Source of the DNA: Glandiceps talaboti
Taxonomy: Eukaryota; Hemichordata; Enteropneusta; Spengelidae
Direction of reading: 5' to 3'
Length of the DNA: 64,000 nt
Assembly: GCF_964340395.1 (NCBI RefSeq)
Contig: NC_135553.1
Location: 21,872,949-21,936,948, forward strand
Shown: positions 1 through 13,200 of the stretch, piece after piece
How positions within the stretch are numbered: position 1 is the first letter of the stretch
Layout: every line of letters starts with the position of its first letter
Made by a program: the position numbers and the translations under genes
The notes under the pieces: generated by a model
Database searches by the model: none
Told to the model about the DNA's origin: nothing
Seen by the model: the letters and a program-made list of their open reading frames with translations, nothing else

Positions 1-110
1 CGAAAATGAAATTCAGCAATCGCACTGACGCCAGACCCCCTCCCCCCTAAAGGCACAGAGTTCGCTTATTGAGCCTGTGTGACACTGTGCGACTGTCCCT
101 TACTGGACAC
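1..110 (+). repeat. Partial foldback-element end, same family as 16181-16666
   Basis: It closely resembles 16559-16666: the shared text is CGAAAATGAA-TTCAGCAAT, a run of C bases, then TTATTGAGC-TGTGTGACA. It is the right end of a MITE-like family whose other end is cut off by the window edge. Confidence 0.6.
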
Positions 111-814
111 CAACGAAAGCAGTTAAGGACAAACTCATCTTTGTCTTTGCACCCCTTTAAATGAGTGCACACAGTAGAAATACACACTAAAACTTGGCAT
201 CGATACAGTGTGATTGGAAGAGTCTTGCTGACCAAAAATATAGCATTTTTCAAAATTGTTGGTGCTACAATAATGATGCCATAAAGTTACTTTCAACTGT
301 ATTTGAATTCTGGCCAAATTGCTAGACACAGTTCAAAATATTTTAGCTGTTGGAATTATATAAGGACATTGAAATATGAAACAACAGTAACCATCCTGAA
401 CGATAAAGTTACAGACTGTGCCCCTTTTAAGTAATGATACTTATCTTGAAAACTAGGAAACAGGGTAAAAAATTAGTAGTAGTTAGTAGATTGCACTTGT
501 GTTTATTACAATGGAAGGAACCAACAATTACTAGACAATAATGAACATATGGATTGTAGGTTAGGGGTACAGATGCATTGTTAGTGGGGTGGGGGAGGGG
601 GTGGGGGGTGTTGAGGGAGGTCTAGAAAATTTAGTCAACGACCGGCTACTTGGATTGTATAGAGATGCCAAGTGACATTTTCCAACCAAGTTACCTGTTC
701 TAACTTTTAGCCCACAATTTACTAACTCATCCCCATTATCAACCAACTTGGCATGGTACATGTACATGTATACCAAAACCCTTGTAGCTAACCCTCATAT
801 TAAGTCATAACACA

Positions 815-1060
815 TAGTTCTAAAAACCCTGGTCACTACCCCCAAGAACATCCAGTTCTAAAACCTCACTACCCAACATACAGTTCTAAAACCCTGGTCA
901 CTATCCCTAAGAGCATTCAGTTCTAAAAATCCTGGTCACTATCCCTCAGAACATGCAGTTCTAAAACCCTGGTCCCTATTCCTAAGAGCATTCAGTTCTA
1001 AAAACCCTGGTCACTATCCCTCAGAACATGCAGTTCTACAACCCTGGTCACTATCCCTTA
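815..1060. repeat. Minisatellite, about 38-bp unit
   Basis: About seven degenerate copies built around CAGTTCTAAAACCCTGGTCA followed by CTATCCCT. It lies in the RPTOR intron downstream of exon 18. I see no coding signal between 111 and 1181. Confidence 0.8.
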
Positions 1061-1181
1061 TACCATTATATTTACAAAACCCTGGTTATAACTATAACTT
1101 GTCTGTAAAAATGACAATTGGCAGCTATATACATGTACAGTGAAGGAAGTTCTAAGATGAAGAGGTAGGTAGGACTCTCAC

Positions 1182-1286
1182 CATTCAGGAGATTACTACT
1201 GCTATGACTAACAGGCAAGGTGGAGTTGACACGACGTAGTGATGCTGAGGATGCTCTTCTACTTCCACCACCACCACCAAACAGAC
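1182..1286 (-). CDS. RPTOR: RPTOR exon 18 (last in window)
   Basis: Encodes [20 protein letters not shown] and [16 protein letters not shown], between a ATACAG acceptor and a GTGAGA donor (phase 1 both ends). The low-complexity Ser/Arg text sits where vertebrate Raptor has its phosphorylated linker. It is the least conserved exon, so it rests on phase and splice sites more than on similarity. Confidence 0.75.
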
Positions 1287-4200
1287 CTGTATCATCTTCA
1301 CAATGGAGAGTAGTGTAGATGGAGGGAAAAGCATAGTAACCATAGTAACAAGGACAGTTTGTCAAGATGTTGGAACAAAATGAAAGTTTACAACATAAAT
1401 CTTTTCTGACATTTGAGAGAGGTACATATAGAAATAAAATACACTAAAAGTGACGGCCACAATCACACTTAAATACAAGATTACAGGATTACAGAAGCCC
1501 AGTAACATACATGTAGTGATAGCATGATGGTACAGAAATAGAAAAAGATTGCATACTACATGTATATAGCCACACATACTAGCAATGCATGTCAACACCT
1601 ATACAGTAAGCTGCAGAGGTGACTGTTTATCGTATTAGCATTAAACTCCATGTGCATGGAATGATATTCAGCTTAAATCACTTTCAACAGTAGCCCTGTT
1701 TACATGGATATACAAATGTTCTTGATTTGCATCAGTACCTCAGGTAGATCTTACAAACATTACTCACAATTTGTGTTTCCAGTCTTAAAACATATCCCAA
1801 ACTTTTGCCTTGATTGTTCATATGATAGCCATCAATATCATGACATTATATAAGTCCCAGGAAACAATTCTTAGACTAAAATGCTCTCTAGGTGTGAGCA
1901 CACAAAACATTTTGAACCTTTCAAAGTTTTACACGTACACACAAACCATTGCTATGTGAGATTGTTAGAATCAAATGTCTGATGATACCCTGTACAAGTC
2001 AAACATGGCTACTGACATACAACTTATTGTAAGTATAAACAGCAACAAGGCTTTAACTATGCAGCAGTGGTACACTCTATGACTTCACAATCAAAAACAT
2101 TGCTAGTTACAGAGACATTAATAGCTAGATTAGTTCAACAGTTCTATGCACTTAATTTGGTAGCTGATATTAGCTTATTATGCACACACAAAGCATAGAC
2201 CCTAGACATACATGTAGGGTCTATGTACAAAGCTATAACAGTCAATGAATGTATATGTACAATCAAGTTATGCCAATCAATGAATGCATATATATATACA
2301 ATCAAAGTTATGCCAATCAATGAATGTATATGTACAACAAAAGCTATGACAGTCAATGGATGCATATGTACAATCAAAGCTATGACAGTCAATGGATGCA
2401 TATGTACAATCAAAGCTATGACAGTCAATGCCAGCATTGGAAGTTCTGAACCAATGAATGCCAGCATTGGCAGTACTGAACCAATGAATGCCAGCATTGG
2501 CAGTACTGAATCACTGAATGCCAGCATTGGCAGTACTGAACCAATGAACGCCAGCATTGGCAGTACTGAACCAATGAATGCCAGCATTGGCAGTACTGAA
2601 CCAATGAATGCCAGTATTGGCAGTACTGAACCAATGAATGCCAGCATTAGCAGTACTGAACCAATGAATGCCAGCATTGGCAGTACTGAACCAATGAATG
2701 CCAGCATTGACAGTACTGAACCAATGAATGCCAGCATTGGCAGTACTGAACCAATGAATGCCAGCATTAGCAATACTGAACCAATGAATGCCAGCATTAG
2801 CAGTACTGAACCAATGAATGCCAGCATTGGCAATACTGAACCAATGAATGCCAGCATTAGCAGTACTGAACCAATGAATGCCAGCATTAGCAATACTGAA
2901 CCAATGAATGCCAGCATTAGCAGTACTGAACCAATGAATGCCAGCATTAGCAATACTGAACCAATGAATGCCAGCATTAGCAGTACTGAACCAATGAACA
3001 CCAGCATTAGCAATACTGAACTAATTAAGCAATGACAATTCTTGGCAAGTAATTTAAAGCATTGACATTTCTCAGCAATGAAATTAAGAAACAACAGCAA
3101 GTGAATAGGGAACTTGCAATCCAGACTGAGCATGCTCAGACACAAAGGACTATGGGAATGTCTGTAGTTATCGTAATATGTAATCTGGAGCAAATGATAA
3201 AATAAACCTCCCACAATGGTCAGGGTAACTATGAATTGATCATTCGTGGTTGCAAACAATGTAACAGTATTGTTTACAATACCAAGTCATTAGTATTTAT
3301 TATCACATTTCCCATGATGCAGCATTCAACATGGCGAGTTTGCAAGTTCCCTATTGTAGCATAACAACTTGCAGTGAATAACAGATTTGGGAATTAAATA
3401 ACAAGTGAATAAAAATAACTAATAGCATTTCATAGCAACTAAATAACAACATCGACTACTCCTATTTAGGCAAACATTAACAGAGTTGACAATATAGATG
3501 TGAAAAAAAAAGAGAATGAAAGCATAGACAACTTGACAGCTAGCAGTGACTGAAAACATTGTTCTGGACCAATGATTTAGAGCCTGCATGACTGTTGTTA
3601 GCTAGTAACTGACAGCTTGCATGACTGTTGTTAGCTAGTAACTGATAGCTTGCATGACTGTTGTTAGCTAGTAACTGACAGCTTGCATGACTGTTGTTAG
3701 CTAGTAACTGATAGCTTGCATGACTGTTGTTAGCTAGTAACTGATAGCTTGCATTAACAATAATGAATGAATAAATGAACAGACAAATGAACAAACAAAT
3801 GAAGGAACAAACGGACATATGAAAGAAACAAAAGAATGAACAAATGAACAAACAAACAAACTAACAAACACATGAATGAATGAACGAACGAACGAACGAG
3901 CAAACAAACAAACAAACAGCAGTTGACGATAATTCCTAACTACATGTATTACACATTGCTACACACTGATAATGTTAATATTATAACAATAACCAATGTA
4001 TCAATGAATGACAATTGGTGTTGCTGAGAACTACATGTAATATGTACATGTATAACACATATCACTATACATCGATATTAATACTACCGGGTATAACTAA
4101 CACTCCCATGGATTACTCAAAACTACAATGTGTACTATAGTTGATTTAATTACTGATTACTATTATAATAATGACTGGTGGTAACAAACCATGAGCCACA

Positions 4201-7200
4201 TCTGAAAACAAAAACCTTCAAAATAAACAAATCTCAGCATTAGTTACAAGTACACAATACACCATAACAACCTGGATAACTCAGCTACTGTATCTTTGAT
4301 ACTAAATTCTGATGAAATACTAGAAAATAACCCGAACAAATTCGTGCACCCTGACAAAATGCTTGACAATGCCCAACGATACCCTTTACATAGAATTACA
4401 ATGAGAGATGGTAGCACATGTTATTGATAACATACCTGGTAACAAACCATCTGGACTCTGTAAATCGTGTTGTCTCTTCTGTTCCTCTTCCATCAACTGC
4501 ATACTTATCATCACAAAATGACTTTCAAACTGACATACAAACTCATTCAGAGCTACGCTCAATTCCTACAATGAAATGAACAAAGAGACTTTACAGGTTT
4601 GAAACAACGACAAGACTTACCCTTCTAACTATAGGGCTGCCATCCTGTGATATGTTTAGATCAGTTAGACTGACTTACCCTTCTAACTATAGGGCTGCCA
4701 TCCTGTGATATGTTTAGATCAGTTAGACTGACTTACCCTTCTAACTATAGAGCTGTCATCCTGTGACATGTTTAGATCAGTTAGACTGACTTACCCTTCT
4801 AACTATAGGGCTGCCATCCTGTGACATGTTTAGATCAGTTAGACTGACTTACCCTTCTAACTATAGGGCTGCCATCCTGTGATATCTTTAGATCAGTTAG
4901 ACTGACTTACCCTTCTAACTATAGGGCTGCCATCCTGTGATATCTTTAGATCAGTTAGACTGACTTACCCTTCTAACTATAGAGCTGCCATCCTGTGACA
5001 TGTTTAGATCAGTTAGACTGACTTACCCTATAGAGCTGCCATCCTGTGATATCTTTAGATCAGTTAGACTGACTTACCCTTCTAACTATAGGGCTGCCAT
5101 CCTGTGATATCTTTAGATCAGTTAGACTGACTTACCCTTCTAACTATAGAGCTGCCATCCTGTGATATGTTTAGATCAGTTAAGACTGACTTACCCTTCT
5201 AACTATAGGGCTGCCATCCTTTGATATCTTTAGATCAGTTAGACTGACTTACCCTTCTAACTATAGAGCTGCCATCCTGTGACATGTTTAGATCAATTAG
5301 ACTGACTTACCCTTCTAACTATAGAGCTGCCATCCTGTGATATCTTTAGATCAGTTAGACTGACTTACCCTTCTAACTATAGGACTGCCATCCTGTGATA
5401 TCTTTAGATCAGTTAGACTGACTTACCCTTCTAACTATAGGGCTGCCATCCTGTGATATGTTTAGATCAGTTAAGACTGACTTACCCTTCTAACTATAGA
5501 GCTGTCATCCTGTGATATGTTTAGAAGAGTTAGACTGACTTACCCTTCTAACTATAGGACTGCCATCCTGTGATATGTTTAGATCAGTTAAGACTGACTT
5601 ACCCTTCTAACTATAGAGCTGCCATCCTGTGATATCTTTAGAAGAGTTAGACTGACTTACCCTTCTAACTATAGGACTGCCATCCTGTGATATGTTTAGA
5701 TCAGTTAAGACTGACTTACCCTTCTAACTATAGAGCTGCCATCCTGTGATATGTTTAGAAGAGTTAGACTGACTTACCCTTCTAACTATAGGACTGCCAT
5801 CCTGTGATATGTTTAGACCAGTTAAGACTGACTTACCCTTCTAACTATAGGACTGCCATCCTGTGATATGTTTAGATCAGTTAAGACTGACTTACCCTTC
5901 TAACTATAGGACTGCCATCCTGTGATATGTTTAGAAGAGTTAGACTGACTTACCCTTCGAACAATAGGGCTGCCATCCTGTGATATGTTTAGAAGAGTTA
6001 GTCCAACATTATGATCAATGTTGTTGGCGTGGTCAGTCCTCTCAGTACAATTGCCAATAAATGTCCCTAATGCTAGCACAGCAGCTGCTCTCACCTGTCA
6101 TAAAAATAGCAAACGCAATTAATAAATCAAAGCATTCATCAGATTTTCTTTCACATCACACTAGCCCCTGAAACCGAATACAGGTCTAGTTCATTGCATA
6201 CTGACTTTGAGACTCATTTTAATCATTCATTTGTATCTACATGCACACAATACTCATGAGTAAAATGCAAATTCAAACTCATAATTCTGAAAAAAATATC
6301 TAGCAGTTAATTTTTACTTGCACAACATAAAGATAATGATGGAACTAATTATGCAATCTGTTCTCACACTTTCAGAAATAGACATTGTAATGAAGCATTA
6401 AAATTCTTAAGTCTATGAAAACTAATAAATATCCAATAATTTCTGTACAAAGTCATGTAAGTGTACGTGTATACAGCCATACAATTTGATGTTATTTAAA
6501 CAATAATGTACGCCCTCCCAGACCATAATGGACGAAAGCAAACTTTGAACGACATAATGGGCGAGGCGACAGTCGAGCCCATTATGGAGTGCAAAGTTTG
6601 CTTGAGTCCATTATGGACTGGGAGGGCATACATTATTGTTATTATTTTATAGTTTTGCCAATTCCAGTGAATTTGTAGACCGAGAAACGCAAAACAACGT
6701 ATAATATACACAGCACTGAAAATCGTCTGCCATGTTCGGCCCGGAAGCTGAATACTAATCATAGCGACACACGTACGTACACGTACACACACATATACAC
6801 TTCAATGAACTGCTGTGAAGACAAACTTGTTTCATGAATGCGTTGTATTTTTAAACAGTGGAAATGACAATCATAAGTAACAACATACATTTCGAAAAAA
6901 TACCTAGTCGTACGAAGAAACAGAACAAATAAGCTTGTATTGTTATGCTCGTTCCGGGGCCGCGATGCCCAATAATGGAGTACATTATCAGTAATAATGT
7001 ACAGCGATGACGTCACAAAATTCACTGGAATTGGTAATGCTATAATATAATCCCCAATATTTTTCTTCATCCAGCCAAAGAAAATACGAGTGACCTAAGG
7101 GGTATTTGTAACTATGAGTCGCTAGATGAGTAGTGACAACCCTTAGGTCACGAGTATTTTCTGGCGGAAATGAAGAAAAATATTGGAGAATACAGTACCG

Positions 7201-10200
7201 TAATTATACCAGTGCCAGTAATATCAAAGAAAAATTGGGGAAAGTAAAGGCAATTTTCAAACGTTTGGACTGATATTTCGAACACAGCAGAACCAGTGAC
7301 AAAGAACGACCAGAGTATATATTCCATATTTTTTGTTTAACTTGGATTGTGCATGGTATAAACATGTTACATGGCTAAGTGGTCAAACTTTAATTTCAAT
7401 ACACACTGAAACAAACACTCACCTCAGGCAAGGCATCGTTAAGTAATACATAGAGTTTTTCATGTGCACTGTCCCTGACACCACACCACCTAGCTGCGTC
7501 AAAGTTAGTCCATATCCTGGCTAGACAAATAGCCAACCACTGTCTTAATAAATGGTGTGCATCAGATAACTGATCTAGACAAATTGCTATCATGTTGCCT
7601 TGTAAACAAGCCTCCTGTAAATAACAATACGCATCAAGTCAGGAAACCCTTAGGACTGTATGTCAACAATAAACAATAAAGAAGGATTTGTGTAAAGACT
7701 TTAGAATGGACGAAAAGATAATATTTATATATAGTAATTTGGTTACTGAAAAAAATGACACAGATGAATAAGAAAGTGACTTCTTTTTGCATTTTACCGT
7801 ACACATCAACTTTGAGTTCACAGCTTCACAAATTTTTACCAAAGTTCTAATCAATACTAGTCACTTTAATATGTGTTGTGTTATCTACTGCAGTCCGTCT
7901 TTGCTATACATCAGTTGATGAGCACCTCAACTTTTACAGGCTTTGTGATAATTCATTTACATCATGTCATTGTGTCACTTTTACCATGAGCCAATGAAAA
8001 ACTGTTATTTGAAAGATAAAAAAGGTAGGATATTTAGGTATACTAAGCATTGTTATGTCCACCTACCTGCCCATTATGATAGTTATGAACTATCATTGCA
8101 AGTACAAATGCAGCCATTGTCCTGTGCTCTGCCTGCAAGATAAAGAAAAGGTCATGTTTACTTAAATATTACATTAATTTGAACGCACTTGCAACACTCT
8201 ACTGTTAGTTGTAAAAACATGGAAGTGAAGTCCCTTATGTGATTGTTCTAAAATATTTCAATATTTGAACTGTAATGTAATAACTTATCTTCTTCTGTCT
8301 TTTGTAATTCTCATATTCAAAGACTTAGGCCAAACTGGAGGAAGAACCAAGCCTTCCTTCTGATACCACACAATATATACAAAGTTTTGTCAAAGAGGAA
8401 GAATGGCCAAAAGTAATAACATTTGTTACTCTGGATCACTTTCTCACATAGCAAAATAATCACATGCCTACTAACTTACAAGGAACAAATTTGAACTATA
8501 TTTGTTTACATAGAAATCTTTTCATTGATGTCATAAACTTTGTACTTACAGGCATATAAGGATCTGCTAAGACAGACAGGAAATACTTATGACCATTGTC
8601 TTTGACCAAATCGGCTTGACATGACTGGAAAAAGAAACCATATCATTATAACATTACATGACACACATATGATATGCCATTAATAATGTATGTGATTCAT
8701 ATTATGTTTCCATGTCACAACATGGGGTATATGATAAAACCTTTACGGCCCAGATATGGGTTTTGCAGACCTTGGTAGTATGGCTGACAGGCCCTCCTAA
8801 AGTTGAGCCCTTCTGCCATACAATAGGAGTCTGCAAAACCGATATCTGGGCTGTAAAAGATTAATTAGTATAAAAATTATAATACTCACACTGTCCACAG
8901 CCAGTATCTTAGCCCAAATGAATACTAACAGAGGTCTGAGTTCTCTTGCAGAACTTTGAAGAAGCTTTAAGACATATGGGAATATACCCACAGACAATGC
9001 CTACAAAGAATTAATACAATATTTCCATGAGTTACTTTTAAATTAATAATAAAAGGCTCATACAGTTCAAGTCAAATAAAATTCCATACTGTCCCGGAGT
9101 TTTTCATCAGTTTTCCGAGAGTATTCAGATCAACTTGGGTCATCTTCAAAAATGTGTGAAATATATTTAGCAATGTTTCACAAAATATTTGTTTCCAAAA
9201 CTGACACTTTAAGACAATAACGATTGATCATTCATTCATTCATTCATTCAAGTGATCACGTTTTCTAGAAGCCTGGACTATAGAATGTGTTGAATGACTA
9301 TAATAGTTTTCGTTGTGTGTGTTGGATCATGTGATGTGAATCACCATAGTAACACAGAGATGAAGCAGCCTAATTAATTCCTTATAAAGTTCCATCTATC
9401 ATAAAAATACAAAATTAGGAATTCTCTAAGCTCTAGTGCTTTTGATATTTTAGATTCACTCATTTTATCATCACCATCTTTTTTTATAACAAATAGAGAT
9501 ATAACCAAGTAGATCCTGAACATTGACTAAAAGTAGTTGGATTTGGGTGGTCACAAATTACAAAGAAAATCAAATTCTCCAAATCTCTCCAAACTCTGCC
9601 ATTTCAAAGATTGTTTCTGGGTCTTCAGAAATAATAAAATTCAATTTCCGGGTCCATAGACTTGTTTTTCAGGAAATCAAACATCTTTTATTTTTCCCAT
9701 GAAGTTAACACAGTATTCAGTGGCTATATTGGATTCTAAAATAGCATGATTTTGATAACATTTTTGAACTCTACCATACATTATTGCGAAAATTTGTATG
9801 GTTACCCCATATATTTTTTCTTGATTTTAACTGAGAATGGATTGGAGTTGAACAACATAACAAGAAGAGTTTGAACAGTTTATCTCCAAGTTGCACTTCA
9901 TGTTAATTATATTTTCAAGTACAAATTCATCATCATAAGGTGCAGCTTTAATTTAATACGGCCTATGATTTGAAACAATAATTACATTTATTACACATCG
10001 ATACAAAATACAAGTCTAAGAAATATTGTAGCATTTTTATCAAAAGTAAGTACTAACTTACCAAACTAACAGCCCATGGACCAAGGTCCAGAAATCTTCC
10101 TAAAAGATCCAAAGCTCTCAACCTGTGAACTTGACTTAAAAGAACCTAAAGGAAAGAGAGAGAAGATGATATTAATATGTTCAGGGATATAGCATACGTG

Positions 10201-13200
10201 TGACGCAAGAATCCCTTTCCCATTTGAGGAGGTATGTAATTGGCCCAAAACTGACCAAGTACGGGCAGAGTTACGAGCTCGTAAGTCTCAAGTACGAGTG
10301 ACGTCATACTCTTGTAGTTGGCCTAATTTTCGAAGAGTACGCAGAGGACTCACGCTTGTCGTATTCCGCGAGTACGTGGCGAATATCTGAATTGATCGGT
10401 CATCCGAGCTGACTACGTGTCCCACGAAAAAAATTGTTGTTCTGATATCAAAGTAATGTTTCGGTAAAAATTTGAAGTTTGATGAATGACGATCGACTTG
10501 TGAATGAGCGCGGTTTGTCTTGGAGCTACAGTGTGCATAAAATCACTGTCCACCACTTGAATGACGTGAGCAAAAGACGACTGCATCGGGTGCATTGGAA
10601 CGATCACACCTTCAATAACATCTCAATAAAGTTGTTCTCCTATTGACTGCCCCGTTGTCTTTTGTATGATTCATAAAAGATTTGAGATGATTGTGAAATG
10701 GTGAGAACGGCATGTCACACTCTGACTATAGTGGCGACTTTCAAACAACTTGTCGGCATGAGATGTAACGCAATCATTGATGATTGACTGCGATACCGAA
10801 AAGATGATTGTCGGTCAGAAGTGAAAGGAGTTTCGTTTCTTTTTCCAATAAAGATTTTCAAAGGTGTAAAACTTTTTCAGCTTCGGCCTACCTATAAATC
10901 TGCGATGTCTAGGAAGGAATCCTCATTCGATCGTGAACCTTAAGATAAAGCCGAAAAAGATGTCCCGTGTGAACCAGTACCATTGCACAGCGAAGCGGCA
11001 GCTATGCTTTCTCCGTGTTTGTTATGGCTAGAGTCGCAGCCTGATTGTGAACCTACCCAGTTGTTATTGCTCCGTAGTTTACCCAGAAAAGCAGCAGACA
11101 GCCGTGCAATGAAACAGAAACCCCTGACTTCGTTTTTCTGAACTTTATTTTTTCTTCTCATTGAGTGGCTAAATTGCGGACACATCGTTTTATACACATT
11201 GATACAATTTGATTACATTTACATGTCAGTGAACACTATTTATAGATGCAACCATGACAACAATACGTTCTTATCAGCTGTCCACCACGTCGTCGTCTTT
11301 CTTGTAAATACGTTTTTTGATTTATTCTACACATATTCAATTCAACAATCTTATATTCAACTCTGTATTTAGTTTTAGTATTAAATAAGTACAATTCATT
11401 AAAAAAGGTTTCTATGTAGTACGGTACGTTTCATTTGTCTGAGAGTGCATGTAACATATTTGTAAGTGTGATATGCAGCGTATGTGTACGTTCATTCTGT
11501 ATGAGTGACGTCACTCGTACTTGAGACTTGCGAGCTCGTAACTCTGCCCGTACTTGGTCAGTTTTGGGCCAATTACTTACATGATTTGAGAGCCAAGTGT
11601 CCATATGTTATAACAAGGAAGCTAGTGCAGTGTTAACGTTAGGCTTGTTCAGGCATGAACCTTTCCAGTTCTAAGAGTACGCTGGTGAGGTGTTAGTGCC
11701 AGCCTAGTGTCAACACTACATGTGTAATATTACCAGTTACACCTTAAACACTGAATACACAGAAATACAACCAGTAAAATAAATCCCTAACAACTGCAAA
11801 TACACAGATATACAACCAGTAAAATAAATCCCTAGCAACTGTGAATACACAGAAATACAACCAGTAAAATAAATCCCTAGCAACTGCAAATACACAGAAA
11901 TACAACCAGTAAAATAAATCCCTAACAACTGCAAATACACAGAAATACAACCAGTAAAATAAATCCCTAGCAACTGTGAATACACAGAAATACAACCAGT
12001 AAAATAAATCCCTAGCAACTGCAAATACACAGAAATACAACCAGTAAAATAAATCCCTAGCAACTGTGAATACACAGAAATACAACTCATAAAATAAATC
12101 CCTAGCAACTGCAAATACACAGAAATACAACCAGTAAAATAAATCTCTAGCAACTGTAAATACACAGAAATACAACCAGTAAAATAAATCCCTAGCAACT
12201 GTAAATACACAGAAATACAACCAGTAAAATAAATCCCTAGCAAATGTAAATACACAGAAATACAACCAGTAAAATAAATCCCTAGCAACTGTAAATACAC
12301 AGAAATACAACCAGTAAAATAAATCCCTAACAACTGCAAATACACAGATATACAACCAGTAAAATAAATCCCTAACAACTGTGAATACACAGAAATACAA
12401 CCAGTAAAATAAATCCCCAGCAACTGTGAATACACAGAAATACAACCAGTAAAATAAATCCCTAACAACTGCAAATACACAGAAATACAACCAGTAAAAT
12501 AAATCCCCAGCAACTGCAAATACACAGAAATACAACCAGTAAAATAAATCCCTAACAACTGTGAATACACAGAAATACAACCAGTAAAATAAATCCCTAA
12601 CAACTGCAAATACACAGAAATACAACCAGTAAAATAAATCCCCAGCAACTGCAAATACACAGAAATACAACCAGTAAAATAAATCTCTAGCAACTGCAAA
12701 TACACAGAAATACAACCAGTAAAATAAATCCCCAGCAACTGTGAATACACAGAAATACAACCAGTAAAATAAATCCCTAACAACTGCAAATACACAGAAA
12801 TACAACCAGTAAAATAAATCCCTAACAACTGCAAATACACAGAAATACAACCAGTAAAATAAATCCCCAGCAACTGTGAATACACAGAAATACAACCAGT
12901 AAAATAAATCTCTAGCAACTGTGAATACACTGAAATACAACCAGTAAAATAAATCCCCAGCAACTGTGAATACACAGAAATACAAACAGTAAAATAAATC
13001 CCCAGCAACTGTGAATACACAGAAATACAACCAGTAAAATAAATCCCTAGCAACTGTGAATACACAGAAATACAAACAGTAAAATAAATCCCTAGCAACT
13101 GCAAATACACTGAAATACAACCAGTAAAATAAATCCCTAACAACTGTGAACACACAGAAATACAACCAGTAAAATAAATCCCTAACAACTGCAAATACAC

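Noticed and set aside
2144-3259. Frames of 371 (minus) and 270 (plus) codons
   Set aside because: Both are read-through of the 30-bp minisatellite on opposite strands; no flanking splice or start context.
4615-5953. CRISPR-like array
   Set aside because: Regular 58-bp units, but no unique spacers, and the repeat derives from an exon; eukaryotic context. The same applies to the 45-bp array.
6496-6792. 98-codon minus frame conserved at 48061-48357
   Set aside because: Conservation is explained by both being copies of the same foldback MITE; the frame spans its palindrome and has no domain.
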